A stretch of DNA of 64,000 bases. Source: Skeletonema tropicum. Lineage: Eukaryota; Bacillariophyta; Thalassiosirophyceae; Thalassiosirales; Thalassiosiraceae. Each line of letters opens with the position of its first letter. Position 1 is the first letter of the stretch. Below are positions 20,251 through 32,559 of the stretch, one piece after another. The position numbers and the translations under genes were made by a program. The stretch is taken from positions 310,001 to 374,000 of the forward strand of contig JAWZXG010000025.1 of the NCBI GenBank assembly GCA_037178625.1, written 5' to 3'. The notes under the pieces are model-generated. The model saw only the letters and a list, made by a program, of their open reading frames with translations. It searched no databases and was not told the DNA's origin.

Positions 20251-20991
20251 GTCCGCACTAACCTATTGGCCACATAACCGCGGATATTTTGGCCTCTTTT
20301 TGGCAGCAATCGGATATGGATCGGATATAAAATATCCGATGTTTATTTGTGACTACAGCATCAATTTCTAGCCCAGTAATCATTACCAATTGATTGAACA
20401 GGCTGCTAAAGTATTCTGATCTTCATAGTTTGCATGAATATCATCTTTAAATTAATTGTTACAATGAATAAATGCCCTACACCTCGGCAATTCAACAAGA
20501 TAAATCCTTCCCGAGTTGCTTTTTTTGCTGAACCTGCCACTGTCCATGCCGTCATGAGAAGCAAGACTTAGCAACACTCTTGTGTGCTTTTATTATATCA
20601 TAAACAAGCGTAATGACAAGCAGCAACAACTCATGAGCATCTTGACGACGATAGATACGATATGGTAGAATGTTGTGATGCCAGCCAGCCCCAGACCAGC
20701 TACGACATTGTAGCATGCAACCTTGCCCTCTCTCCAATTGGTATCTCGTAGTTGCACGAGCTTTTTCGTCTCCAAGATGGTTCGTGCTGTGAGCTCTGAC
20801 TTATCTAGATACAAGCTCTGTCTCGTCTTCTCGCTCTGGATGAGCATATACAATCGTAGGGCTCACGTGGGTTCTAGGGGGCTGCCCCGGGAAATTGAAC
20901 TATATTAAATGTGGCCGGACCGATCAGATATTTTTCGGATATATCGGCACCCCCCGCCCTGCGGATATGTGGCCATGGGGTTAGTCCGCAC
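20251..20991. mobile_element. Short element with imperfect 28-33 bp inverted ends
   Basis: The left end, GTCCGCACTAACC then TGGCCACATAACCGCGG, pairs with the right end at about 20959-20991 (GCGGATATGTGGCCA … GGTTAGTCCGCAC) with around five mismatches. Repeated GGATAT words lie just inside both ends. The interior has no convincing gene. It resembles a MITE-like element of about 740 bp; flanking duplications were not resolved. Confidence 0.45.
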
Positions 20992-21119
20992 GCACTGGCG
21001 ATACATAAAAATGAAATGTGTGAAAGAAAATAACGGCATCGCGGGTCGCGGGCAAAAAGAAACGGTCAAAATATCCCAACTAATGTAGAGTCCCATCAGA
21101 AAAATGTACAATTTAAAGC

Positions 21120-22635
21120 CATTTTGGCCCTCATTATGTTGTACTTAGGATACTTTTACGAAGCTGTAGCACTGATGCATGCAGAATATGTATGCGCCGA
21201 GCAAGTTTGTTTCTATCCCATCATTAACGAATATATTGAGCAATCAGCAGATATCACTCCTACTCATGATACTTGAGGCTGATAGTGGCAAATTTGAGCT
21301 ACTTGGTCTTGGGGTCAATGGCCTCAACCGGGTACCATATGAAGCTGCAGCATTGCTTATGCATGCAGAATAAGTATGCGCCGCGCAAGTTTGCTTTTAT
21401 GCTATCATTGTCGAATATATTGAGCCATCGACAGTGGATATCACTCGTACTCATGGTGCTAGGCATGATTAGATGCCATTATGACGGCCATATTGGCCCT
21501 CATCAGGTCGCACACAAGGCTGTAGCATCGCCGCTACAAGCGCAGTTTCAATGAGCCGTATATACTATCTTGCATACTATTATTACCAACTATAATGAGC
21601 CACTAGCACCGGCTCAGGCTCATTGTCACGTCGATATACACATAAATGTGTCGAAATGCAGCTAGCTCCACGCCCGATTTGCCTTGGTCAGGTCGCAGAT
21701 GAGACTGTGGCATCGCCGCTACAAGTGTAGATTGCGTGAGCCGTGTCAATTTCCTTCTATATTATCGTTACCAACAATAACGAGCCACTAGCACCGGCTC
21801 AGGCTCATAGTCATGTCGATATACACATAAATGTGTCGAAATGCAGCTAGCTCCACGCCCGATTTGCCTTCGTCAGGTCGCAGATGAGACTGTAGCCTCG
21901 CCGCTACAAGTGCAGATTGCGCGTGCCGTGTCTATTACCTTGCATACTATCGTTACCAACTATAATGAGCCACTAGCACCGGCTCAGGCTCATAGTCACG
22001 TCGATACACACATAAATGTGTCGAAATGCAGCTAGCTCTACGCTCGATTGGCCTTCGTCAGGTCGCAGATGAGACTATAGCATCGCCGCTACAAGTGCAG
22101 ATTGCACGAGCCGTGAATATTACCTTGCATACTATCGTTACCAACTACAATGAACCTCTAGCACCGGCTCAGGCTCATAGTCACGTCGATACACACTAAA
22201 CGTGTCGAAGTACAGCTAGCTACACGCTCGATTGGCCTTCGTCAGGTCGCAGATGAGACTATAGCATCGCCGCTACAAGTGTAGTTTGCGTGAGCCGTAT
22301 ACATTTCCCTCTATACTATCGGTACCAACTGTAATGAACCATCAGCAGCGGCTCAGGCTCATAGTCACGTCGATACACACCTAAATGTGTCGAAGTACAG
22401 CTAGCTACACGCTCGATTGGCCTTCGTCAGGTCGCAGATGAGACTATAGCATCGCCGCTACAAGTGTAGTTTGCGTGAGCCGTATACATTTCCCTCTATA
22501 CTATCGTTACCAACTATAATGAACCACTAGCACCGGCTCAGGCTCATAGTCACGTCGATGCACACATAAATGTGTCGAAGTACAGCTGGCTACACGCTCG
22601 ATTTGCCTTCGTCAGGTCGCATACGAAGCTATAGC
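21120..22635. repeat. Satellite array, about 185-bp period
   Basis: The landmark GGCTCAGGCTCA occurs at 21611, 21796, 21981, 22166, 22350 and 22535, i.e. every 184-185 bp. The unit also contains TAATGAGCCACTAGCACC, CACATAAATGTGTCGAA and GCATCGCCGCTACAAGTG. Two more diverged units (TGCATGCAGAAT at 21176 and 21360, spaced 184) extend it to the left. The array continues at 29539 after the retrotransposon insertion. Confidence 0.9.
22615..22635. repeat. Target-site duplication of LINE-A, left copy
   Basis: 21 bp beginning GGTCGCATACG and ending CTATAGC, repeated exactly at 29539-29559. It is part of the satellite unit. Confidence 0.85.
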
Positions 22636-22827
22636 TTAAAGCTTAAAGCTTTCTTAGAAAATTACTCTCTATAATCTAGACAAGTACACATCACTTTTGT
22701 GTTTCTTAGGCTCCTGGAAACCGCAATGGTAGTCATACCATCATCCAAGAAGCCTCAGTGAGGCTTCCTGGGGACTTTGGTCATTTTTGACACAACTCAC
22801 TCAATCATATTAACTCACTCAATCATA

Positions 22828-23784
22828 TTATGATCGTCGTCGTCTACGTCGAAAACGAATACTACCTTCTGAGTCCCTGCGAGGTGGAAAGAATGATGTG
22901 ATATAGTGTCGAGATCGAAGCACTGGAGCTGGAGAAGATTCCTCACGACTGCTATCGGACTCTACTCGAGAGGAGGAGCCATCTCCATCATCATTATCAT
23001 CACCGTTGTCATCCGATCCAACATCGATATCTGTTTCGTCTGCATTGGTGGAATAGGCGTCTGAAGCAGAAGTATTCGACCGCCGTCTGATTCGCAAGTT
23101 GGGGAGTCGTGCACGCCGACTTCGTCTAGCACGATGTACCCTACGAGCGACAATAGCTGATTCCATACCAGCGATCCATCGTTCCTGGTCTATAGTTGGT
23201 CCGTCAGCCAGTTGAGCAAAGTTAATGTGCAAAAGGCTCCTATCCTCAGGCAGGAGCTCATCTTCATCGGTGTTGAGTAGTTGGGTGACTTTCTGAAGAA
23301 TTTGTTTGTGTTGAGGAAGGGATCTACCATCTGCTTTGTAATGCACTGTACAATTACGATAAAGCCATTGTTGATGTGTAAGAAGGAGAAGCTGTCGCAT
23401 AAGTCCACTGGCCCAAGTCGAAGGTTGAACGAAAGTATGAATTGTGGATAGATACTGTGCTTGTAGGTGAACCAGACGCCTACTGATGCGACCCTCCACG
23501 AAATTATCCCATCCAAGGGTGTCGTGTATTTCTGCAAATTCAATATGTTCAGGGTGTCCATCGATAACATCGTACATGTCCAATTCACCGTGTCCAAGGA
23601 GATACTCTTCAATAAAATGTTGTAAGTAAGGATCCGTATCGTTATCTTCCATCCAGTCGCTGAGGTCCTCCACTGCTGCTCGAAGGCTCGCTAGACGACC
23701 CGGATCACTACATCTTGTAATGTGTGAGGTACTTTCATTGAGACGGCCACAGCTGGGGCAAATATTCTGAACAGAGCTATCCAT
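22828..23784 (-). pseudogene. LINE-A C-terminal zinc knuckle and tail
   Basis: The frame starts with ICPSCGRLNESTSHITRC, a C-X2-C-X8-H-X4-C knuckle in the position where LINE-B has CPSCLDAQESCAHVLMC. A helical region containing DTLGWDNFVEGRISRRLV (compare LINE-B DKIGWRRFMEGMISKEF) follows. The tail is acidic/Ser-rich and ends in an Arg run (RFRRRRRRS). It is the displaced 3' part of the LINE-A polyprotein, not a separate gene. Confidence 0.7.
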
Positions 23785-26102
23785 CTTCGAGAGTTACAAA
23801 AGTGTGATACATGTTTCGCTATCCAGCCAGTAAACATGGGAGGGAAATTCTTCACTGCTTTGTCCATACCTTCCCAGAAAATCAGATCAAAATGTTGGGA
23901 TGACACTATATCTCGGGATTCAAAGAGATGTTTAGCGGAGGTATATCCGTGCCAGTCGTAAATTGCTGCTATCGGAGAGCCACTAATTTTTCCAAATCCA
24001 TTATATGCCCGAACATGCTCAAATGGAAAGGGGGATGTAATGAAAGTGTTGGTTTCCAAGGCGTGAAGCAAGGCTTGCTTTGCAAGTCTATCCATCTCGA
24101 TATTCCAGATCTCTTGACGTGTGTAGGTCGAAACATGCCGATACTCATCCACGTGAGATTCCACTTTTTCAAAGGAGATGGGGAATGGAATTCCTCGGAG
24201 ATATTTCTTGAAGAGAGAGAGGACATCTGCTTGAGTCTGATTTTCCGCAAGATCCAAATGCGGTTTATTACCATGATGAATGACTCCGGAGTTGTCAAAC
24301 CAAAGCTTCACTGGAGATACTACTTCGCTATTTGCTGGAAGCAACGTAGAAGCAGCCCGAAGGAGCAATGCTAGTGCCATTCCCCCAAAGATTTCTCCCC
24401 GATAGTTTCCTGCGAATGGATATTCCTCTGCCCACGTGCCAACCATTTTCCGGTTAGAAACATTGCATATTAGCATAAAGGCCGCAGAGCAAACGTCAGT
24501 GCTGATATCCTTCATGAATGAACCGTCTGCGGCACCTTCCACGGTGCCTTGCATGAGTGCCTCTATTAGCCATGAGCCATCACCGTCTATTTGCAGATCT
24601 TCCCATAGACTGTTGTTTCCCCATGACTGCAATACGGCCAAGATGGAAGATGGAGTCGGAGGAGGTGGTGGAAGATAAGTAGAGCAAATAAGGCTAACCG
24701 TAGTCTCATCCACGATGCGCACACTCGCTGCGTGAGTAAGATTGTTGGGTCGTAGGTGGGAGCTATAATGCCAAATGAACTGAGGACGTCGTGCTGTACC
24801 CCCATCCGACGGAATAAAATGATCATACGCACGTATATTTCCATCTTCGTTCCGATTGTACCTCACAATGAGATTATCCTGCTCGTTCCAAAACCAATCA
24901 ATATTGGGGTCCAGGCAACGTAGAAAACCAAGGCTGGTAGGAAGGCGATATGTAGGTGAAGTTAATGTTCGAATTGCAGTTCTCCACAGATTGACATCGG
25001 CTCCAGTGGGTTTCTCAAATGGATACGTTTTCTTCCTGGAGAAGCCTTCCGATCCATCAAGAAGTAGAACATTCACCTTTTGCCCATCACAAAGAAGTAA
25101 TTCGGAGAGAAAAAAGATGCATTTTCTCTTCCGAACTCGATTGAGGCGGACGAGTTGCTGTTTCGAAAAGTGGTTGGATTCTATGAACCATCGCATGACA
25201 GATTTGTCACCCAATCGAAATGGTTGAAAGGTGATAGTTTTGTCCAAATCAAGACGAATTCCGAAATGTGCCAGCAATTCCCACAGATCCTTCCACCAAG
25301 ATGATGATTCAACAAGATAGCCATAACGTTCAAAGGAGTACTGGAAGGGATTCCCATCGAGGCCCAGATCAATGCAAAACGCTTCAAAAGAATAGAGCAG
25401 GAGTTGGCCTTCTAAACCTGAGTCACCCCAGTATCGTTGAATCCAAAAGATTTTCAAGCCAAGGCGCTCAACATTAACATCAAAGATACCCAGACCTTGG
25501 TATTTCACTGGGAGGTGCCGAAATTCAGTACGAATGTTTCGATTCACTCGTAGATATGGAAGTGCTTGGAAGAATACTTTTGACAGTGCTTTATCGACAA
25601 CCTTCGGAGATTCACATACAGTGACTAGATTCCAACAGAGGCGAGGTTTGAGATGGATATTGAGACTGAGAAATCCGTCAGCTGGAGGGAGATGCGCCGA
25701 GGATAGTTGATCTGCCCAAGAAAGACCTTTCTTTTTCATTTCGTCCAATTGTGTCCTTTGATTTCCATCCGCTGCGACGAAGGTTCCTAGGGCTTCACAA
25801 GCTTGATCGGGCGGGATGTGTGCAATGGGAAGCGATGGGCCATTATGTTGTGGAATTACCAATGCCGTTTGGGGGAGGTCTCGGTGAGGTTTGATGTATG
25901 CACGTCCATTCTTGTATCCATATGAAACTACCGACACTTTACATTTTGCTTGTTTGCAATGTCCACCCGTTGCCATGATGATAAGACCCCAACAAGTGAT
26001 CGCTGCTTGAATTTGATTGAAGAACTCATTATCTGATAGTCGACGACGTTTGGATCTAACGAGGAGATCAGTGTCGTCTACATAAATGATGGCTGCCAGC
26101 AT
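23691..26102 (-). pseudogene. LINE-A RT C-terminal half and RNase H-like domain
   Basis: 803 codons beginning MLAAIIYVDDTDLLVRSKRR, i.e. RT motif C. The thumb and connection follow, then an RNase H-like domain with GAADGSFMKD (first Asp), YRGEIFGGMA (Glu), LWFDNSGVIHH (second Asp) and IEMDRLAKQA (last Asp). After HVSHFCNSRRW (about 23790) the original frame is lost, and the real C-terminus continues in the overlapping frame as CPSCGRLNES. Confidence 0.75.
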
Positions 26103-27642
26103 GAGAAGAAGACCTGTCCAAGAGGATTAAATCGGCTGACAATGTCCCCATTCGACGGTATGCATTCGTCTGTAACAGTGATGTGACGGAAAATGATGGC
26201 GCCGCAGCACTACTACCTTGTCCCATTCCCATCATTGGCTTATCATCAGAACCTTGAAAGGGAGAGTCAGACAAACCGAATCCTGTCCTCAAATGCCATC
26301 CCATACATTGCAGAGCGACAAGCATCATTTTGACCTGAGAGTTTGGCACACCCGCTGCTAGCAGTGAAATGGACGACCACCCGTGGTACAGCGCATCGTA
26401 ACAATCCCCAAGATCTACTGAAGCCACTGCATAAGGCCAATGCAGGGTGCGATGAATATCCTGATAAAGTATTCGGTTCATGGTAGCATTCTTGGCTCCA
26501 GAGAAGGCTTTCGCATGTTGTTCCAAAGGTAGTAGATTCTCACGATTCAGATTCCTCATCATACGTTGAGCAAAGATAACCTTCAGGACGTAGTTGAAAT
26601 CAGCCTCAAAAAGACAGATGGCTCGAAGTTTATTGATGAAGACAGTACCCATTTCTTTCTGCAGTAAAACTATCACTGTATGTAGCCATCGTTTAAGTGG
26701 CCAACCAAGACGAATCGCAGTATTCAGTTTTGCGACTTGGAGAGAGGTGAGTTCCTTGTCGAAAGCTGCACAGACGTAATGGTCGTAATGTATATTGGAG
26801 TACGACGATTGAGTGTCGATTCGACAATGCTTCCACCAATATTGAAACTCCTCTTCCTCTATGTAAGGATCCAAGCCGAGATGTTGTGTCTTTTGATACA
26901 GGGAGGCTGCTTCTTGGAACAAGGCCGCCACTTCCGGAGGAGTATCAGGAGGAAACTCATACGTACCATGAAGGATTTGTTGAACTGCTGGACCATCTCC
27001 AAGGTGGCCGATGTCAGACAGGAAAGGCTCTGAGGCAAGAATAGATCGATGCCCAAGCTGGTATCTCTCACGAATACAATTGCCAGTTTCAGTTTCAACA
27101 TCCCCACGTGTTGTGTACCGCGGGGAGAATTCCGGAAAATCTGCATCTGGCACTATAACTTCACATAACGGTGAAGCCCGAGGTTTCCCCATCTTCAACT
27201 TCAGAGTGTTGAATTTCTTCTGTCTCGCCTCCTTCTTCAAAATCCGCTTAACTTCGTCCGCTGCTTCGTCATCCCCTCGTTTCTTTGCTGCTGCCAATCT
27301 CTTTTGCAGCATACGATTTCTCAGCATGGGCGCATCATCACGTAGGGCTTCAAGAAGTTCTATGCAAGCGAAGCGTTCCATCTTTGCTTCGGCAATGGTG
27401 ATGTCCCGAGGTTCAGGAACGTCTATCGCTCGGCATAGTTTGAATAGATTCCGATCGTCAGGTACTTTTCCTTGCTTAAAGCGAATGACTCTATTTAGGC
27501 ATCGTAGCTTCCGAAGAACGACAGAAACTTCTTCACAAAATTCAATATTTCGATTCCCACCTCTATTACACTCTCGTTCAGCACAACGTTGATGTTCTGT
27601 TTCCTGCATAGTCCCATCGATTGAGGAGGACAAGTTTCTCAT
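26068..27642 (-). pseudogene. LINE-A reverse transcriptase, N-terminal half
   Basis: The frame begins where the endonuclease frame breaks (about 27640). Landmarks are ETLRDDAP-like helices, then LRAICLFEADFNYVLK, YAVASVDLGDCYDALYH (RT motif A with the catalytic Asp) and MGMGQGSSAAAPSF (motif B). The frame is lost at about 26102-26130, just before the YVDD box, which is found in the overlapping frame. Confidence 0.75.
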
Positions 27643-28999
27643 CTTTGGTGAGAACCGTGGAATTTGCTATAGTATCCAGTCGTTGCCTCATGTTGTTCCG
27701 CTCATTCAGTTCATTCAATCTCTTGTTGTAAGCCTTCCGTAGACGGGGAACTTTACTCCGAACCCCACGCCCCTGTGGGCGTGGCATATGAGGAAGATGG
27801 GTACCTAAAACCGATGGAGCATGGAAATCAAACACCAACAGACGATGGTCCCCAACGTGGGCGCCGTGAGCAGCTGCATATGCATTTGTACACAGAATTC
27901 CCTCGGTAGCAAACATTGTCATCAGAGGTTTGCGTCCAGATTCATGAGAGTTCGGTAGGTGTTCTCCATTGATACGTTGAAATTGACAGGTACATCTGCA
28001 AATCATCCTCTTGCAGCCGCGTTGCAAGACCGTCACGATATACGTCCTTCATTGAAGTCACCAACTAGAATGATATTGTCACCCTTATTTTTCCATATTA
28101 ATAACTGTTTGACCAATTGTTGAATGAAGTATTTGCATGGATCTGTGAAACATCCTCTACTCCGAAGGTAACGCTGACGTTGACTATATACGGTGTAGTT
28201 GCGGTGACGTTGGTTTCGACTGACCATATCGCGATGAAGAGGGAGGATTGTAAGCACATATCAGCCAAGTGGCGTGTGCTTCGGTACCAAGACGCATATA
28301 GCACCATTGGCCTAACGAATCATCATCCATTCCTTTCTTAGAAGCAAAGCCGGAAGTCCTGCCAGTAACTAGGATTGAGGTCCCCCCAGGTTGAGTTCTA
28401 CCATCGGAGCCAGATAGCCTATCGTTTCGATTGTAAGCTACACTGCAATAACGTTCTTCCCCAATACCAAAGACATCATCAAACTGCTGATCTGATGTTG
28501 ACATGTCCCATTGAACACAGTTTTCAACGCTGCAGTAAATATCTGACTGAAACTTTTTCCGACTGGTTTCTATCCTACCTATCTTCTCATTTCCTCTTCC
28601 CTTTGTAAACATTTGCAAACCATTGACATTATTCAGGATGATACGAAGGGTGTCATGTGTTTTCGGTGGAGGAGGAAGGCCATGTGAATCTCGATCTTGT
28701 GCCGCTAACATTTCTTCCAGGTAGTCCATTTGATCGTCAACATCTTGTTCTGCCACCTTCCGAGAATTAATCGATGGGAGAGGGGGACGTGAATGGTCTT
28801 TCTGTCCTCCTTTTCTAGATGCCCAAAAGAGTTCCTTATAGGTGGGTTGTGCTTTTGCTAGAAATCGCTTCTTTTTATTCCGCCACACGCCTGCCCGGGA
28901 TTGAGAATGATACCGAGGAGACCCTGACGAAACTGAGTGTAAGTCACTGCGTTCACCACTAGAGACACTCATACTAGAGGCCGCAGAACTGACGCTCAT
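27578..28999 (-). pseudogene. LINE-A endonuclease region, broken into three frames
   Basis: From the ATG at 28999: a Ser-rich head, a basic linker, then LRIILNNVNGLQMF, SVENCVQWD (position of the catalytic Glu) and QPGGTSILVTGRTSGF … TWLICAYNP, typical of the APE-like endonuclease of non-LTR elements. A frame change near 28250 leads to KGDNIILVGDFNEG (the DxN box). A second one near 28035 leads to GAHVGDHRLLVFDF (the Asp-His box). The text beyond this is Lys/Arg-rich with NRWDYAGNR. An upstream minus-strand open frame without an ATG ends in a TGA that overlaps the ATG at 28999 (ATGA). Confidence 0.7.
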
Positions 29000-29538
29000 T
29001 GTGTAGTCGTCCGACTTCGATCCATCGCAGACACGAAGGCTGGAGGAGGATCTTGGCCAGGACGATTACCCGAAGCGTGGTCATATTCATTGCAATCACA
29101 TTTGTCGAAAATACGGGAAAGGAAGCTTCCAGCTGATATGATGACTGTTTTAGCTGATTTACACCAAAGTAGAAAGAGCAATTGCTCTGTTGGGATCAAT
29201 TGTGATGTGATAGGATTGTTTGCTTTTCAATTGCACAAGACAAATTTGAATTTTGCACGCCTCCGGCTGTCGGCGATATAATTGCTTAGTTCAAATTTGT
29301 ACGATGATCTCCACACCAAGACGAAAGCGATATAGACGATAGGGGGTTGTTTCTCCCACTGTCAATCGAGTAGCTTGGGGCTGAAAAACGGAATCCATAG
29401 CAGGTATCAACCCGGCCATCGTCAAGCGATCGAGATGTCCCTGAACTACTAATTCCTACGTAGAATCTGATATTTTTTGTTATTTTGTTATTTCCATCCT
29501 AAGGCCACACGTTCGATAATTCCACGCGGAAATTATGG

Positions 29539-29559
29539 GGTCGCATACGAAGCTATAGC
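29539..29559. repeat. Target-site duplication of LINE-A, right copy
   Basis: Exact copy of 22615-22635 at the 5' side of the minus-strand element. Confidence 0.85.
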
Positions 29560-29690
29560 ATCGCCGCTACAAGTGTAGATTGCATGAGCCGTGTATGTCA
29601 CCTTGCATACTATCGTTACCAACTATAATGAACCACTAGCGGCGGCTCGGGCTCACATTCACGTCGATACACACGTAGAGGTGGTACGTG
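29539..29690. repeat. Continuation of the 185-bp satellite after LINE-A
   Basis: From the duplicated target sequence the text resumes with GCATCGCCGCTACAAGTG, TACTATCGTTACCAACTATA and GAACCACTAGCGGCGGCTCG, the same order as in the array at 21.5-22.6 kb. Confidence 0.85.
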
Positions 29691-30430
29691 GTGGCAAAAT
29701 ACGGAGCGAACACGTTGCCCAACATAGGTTGCTATGTACACTACAGATGGCATGTCTGAGGTTAGAGTTGATATGTTGTCTATATACATGCAAAGAAGAG
29801 GTTTGATGACTAAAACGTTCACAAGCACAAATATATCACACAATATAGTCAAAATATTTGTTTTGACGAGGTCATTGGGCTTTACAAAGATTGAGTATCG
29901 TACTGAAATATGATCTGTGGATGTCATACCCGAGGTTAGAGTTTATATATCGTTCACATGGATACATAGAAGAGGCCCGATTATTTAAACCTCTTATATT
30001 ACTGATACACCACATTATACAAGCACTAAATGTGTCCTGATGAGGCATTTTTTGATTTGGCGGTGACTGAGTAGCGTAATGTCATACGAACTCCAGATGA
30101 CATACCCGAGGTTGGAGTTGATATGTCGTCCACATAGATGCATAGAGGAGGTCTGCTGATTTCAATTTGTATAATCACGTATGAATTGCACAATACAAGC
30201 TCTAAATGTGTCCTGACGAGGGCGTCAAAATTGGCCAAAATTGAGTAGAAAAGTGGTTGTGCGGACTTTGTAGGAAATTTGTTAGGTCTGAGTTGATATG
30301 TTGTCCACATGGATATACCGAAGATGTCTGAACACTCCAACTTATTGAATCACACATGCATTGCACAATAATCGAACGCTATTGCATCCTGACGATTAGG
30401 TCTGATTTGACGAAGTTTGAACTTTGTGTT
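29690..30430. repeat. Second tandem array, about 175-bp period
   Basis: The landmark GTTxGAGTTGATATGT recurs at 29761, 29935, 30111 and about 30286 (spacing 174-176). Each unit contains a CACATxGATxxATAGAGAAG-like text, GCACAATA-like text and CTAAATGTGTCCTGACGAGG-like text. It abuts the 185-bp satellite but differs in sequence; a distant relation (AAATGTGTC) is possible. Confidence 0.7.
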
Positions 30431-31535
30431 TGATATTGCGTCTTCAGTAGCGAAGAGACCCCAATCACACAACCTCACCTCATCAGACCATTCATGTCAT
30501 TGTTTTCGCGCAGTTGCATGATGTGAATAAACTTTACCTCTCAGAAAACAAACTGCCACTTTTAATACGTTGCATTGTTGTCATGTCTTGGGAGCGGTAG
30601 AAAGAGCCGATGGCAAAGTTTTTGTTACGTATCTCCGCGGCAATTCATACTGGGCGTTCATAGTGGTTAAGTATATCGATGGATGTGGTTATTCTAAGAA
30701 GGAGTGCCCTTGGCTTCACATTGAAGCCACTGTGCAATAATTATGACTTAAGAGCTGTGCGAGTTGATGTTTCATATTTTTGCATCATGTACTTGAATAA
30801 CGCCCCCCTCCTTTATAATATGACTCCAAAAATTCAGCTGACACCAGTGACTCATACAAAAGGGACTAGTGTGAATTATATCACTGTGCATTCATGTTCA
30901 TCTAAAAATAACTGAATTCTCCACCGGATTTTGGAGCAGATTCGGCCCGTCTTGTCGATTCGGTCGGTGCCTAATAATTCGATGGTTCCAAAGAGGAGTT
31001 ACAGTCATCTAAACCCACCAGCAGCGGCCTGGAAACGCTGACCCCACGTTCTGTGCGATGAGTTAGGGTCATAATATCACTCGTGGGGTAGTGTGAAGGG
31101 TGCTCTCGACATGGTTGTATGATATTGTGTACTGCGCAGAATATTTTGAAGACATCAAGAGCGCAAAGAACGAAGAATCACCATGTTACGCTACTTAATC
31201 TCGACTAAGTTAGAAAAATATTGAGACACCTACCTGACTTCGAAAAGTTCCGTCACCCCACGCAAAAATCACACGCAATGGCACAAACTTCAAAAAAATC
31301 CTCAACCATAGACACTATACAGCGGAGAACATCTCCTACCATTACACCAGTACACGGCAAACCCTCCGCGTTTTTTTACAGTAGCTTCATCATATACCAC
31401 CCGACCCCTGCGCAGAAAACGCGGAGCATTGGCTACGATGCATTCCTCCAATAAAAAGTTTCGTGCGCGAAGTTTCCTAATGAAACATTGCCGTTCGTGT
31501 CGGAGGGAGAGTCATCCTTACAGCCCACCAATCGA
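30431..31535. other. Stretch without a recognised gene
   Basis: It contains a degenerate relative of the 8.1-kb/44-kb hairpin (GCTGACCCCACG … TTAGGGTCAT, about 31038-31072) and short open frames without known domains (for example from an ATG at 31278, MAQTSKKSSTIDTIQRRTSP…). Confidence 0.35.
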
Positions 31536-32545
31536 GTGTATATATCCATAGGGAGGCGTGGGTGTCTTGGTGTACCGATGTTCGGCCGGTAATGACATCC
31601 TCAACGTCGTAACTCGGTGTCCATCAATGGTTCATTTTTATCTTTGAACCTACTGCAATAAGGAGTGACAAAAGCACCAATGAAGGCAACCAACACTAAT
31701 GAAGGCAACCAACACTCTCCACCGACTCTAATATGGTGATAGACAGTTAATTGACTCTTGGAGTGGAATGGAAGTTCATATGACATCACTTTGATGATAC
31801 AAAAATGTACATGTTTTTCGTCTCTGTCAAACGCAACAATTAACCGAAAGTTCATGGAGACGGGAGGCATATCGATCAAACAAACAACAGCTTATAATTA
31901 TTATGATAGTATACATCCTTGGGAGCGATAATAACAATGAGTTCTGAGGAAATACTTGTTTGTTCAGTAAAACTCATTGCATATTTAGCCTACATCAAAA
32001 CCAAAATACATAACACTGTCTCCCATGTGTTGTAATCACTATAAAGCATCATCCACTTGTCGAAGTATTCGAATATACGCATACGATCAATTGGTATGTA
32101 AATTACCACTCATTTGATGTTATCGGTCCTTCACGATGTTGATTTCAGCATTGCGTTTAAGGAGCAAATAATAGATTCTGTCTAACTTGTGAAATGTGGT
32201 TGATTATCGATTAGATAATGGGTTTGGACTACCCAAGGATAAATAGACGCCCAATGTATATATAACATCGATGTGGTGAAAGGATATACTCTCTTTTGTA
32301 ACATATCATTGCCGAAACGTCCATAGGAGGGGTGAATGGAGGTGAAAGTGGTAAATTTTATGCAGTCGATGGCGACGTTATTTTATTCATTTACGGTGGA
32401 TCGACTGAGTTTTCCTGGCTTATGGGCGCGTATAAGATGATTTATGAGACTGATCAAGCCGAGTATTCTAGGCGTATTCAATATGCACGCTTAACTGTGG
32501 CCACAGGAGTGGAGGACATCATGGTGACGGTGTAAAAGGTGTGGT
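31536..32545 (+). repeat. Dispersed repeat of about 1 kb, copy 2 (partner 14064-15055)
   Basis: Same landmarks as copy 1 (ATATATCCATAGGGAGGC at the left, GAGTGGAGGACATCATGGTG at the right) with divergence throughout. An open frame at 32332-32535 has no homologous open frame in copy 1 and is not called. Confidence 0.65.
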
Positions 32546-32559
32546 GGATGATGGATTTT

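Larger units (their letters stand above)
22636..29538 (-). mobile_element. LINE-A: non-LTR retrotransposon with endonuclease, RT and RNase H, frameshifted
   Basis: A 6.9-kb insertion lies between two copies of a 21-bp satellite sequence, reading on the minus strand. The order is 5' leader (containing TACGTAGGAATT 76-87 nt from the 5' end), APE-type endonuclease, RT, RNase H-like domain, zinc knuckle tail and 3' UTR with a GAAGCCTCA/TGAGGCTTC hairpin (about 22748-22766) and an 18-bp doublet just beyond the last stop. The 3' end is not poly(A) but a GCTTTAA repeat (22636-22652 region). Its length is near that of LINE-B, so it appears full-length, but at least five frame changes make it inactive. 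Confidence 0.8.

Noticed and set aside
21120..22640. Satellite array as a CRISPR array
   Set aside because: Units are about 185 bp with no short identical repeats separated by unique spacers, and the context is eukaryotic.
23928..24374. 148-codon plus-strand frame
   Set aside because: Lies antisense to the RNase H-like region of LINE-A.
28996..29199. Separate ORF upstream of the LINE-A endonuclease as a gag-like gene
   Set aside because: It lacks an ATG until nine codons before its stop and shows no gag or zinc-knuckle motif; only the ATGA overlap with the next frame is notable.
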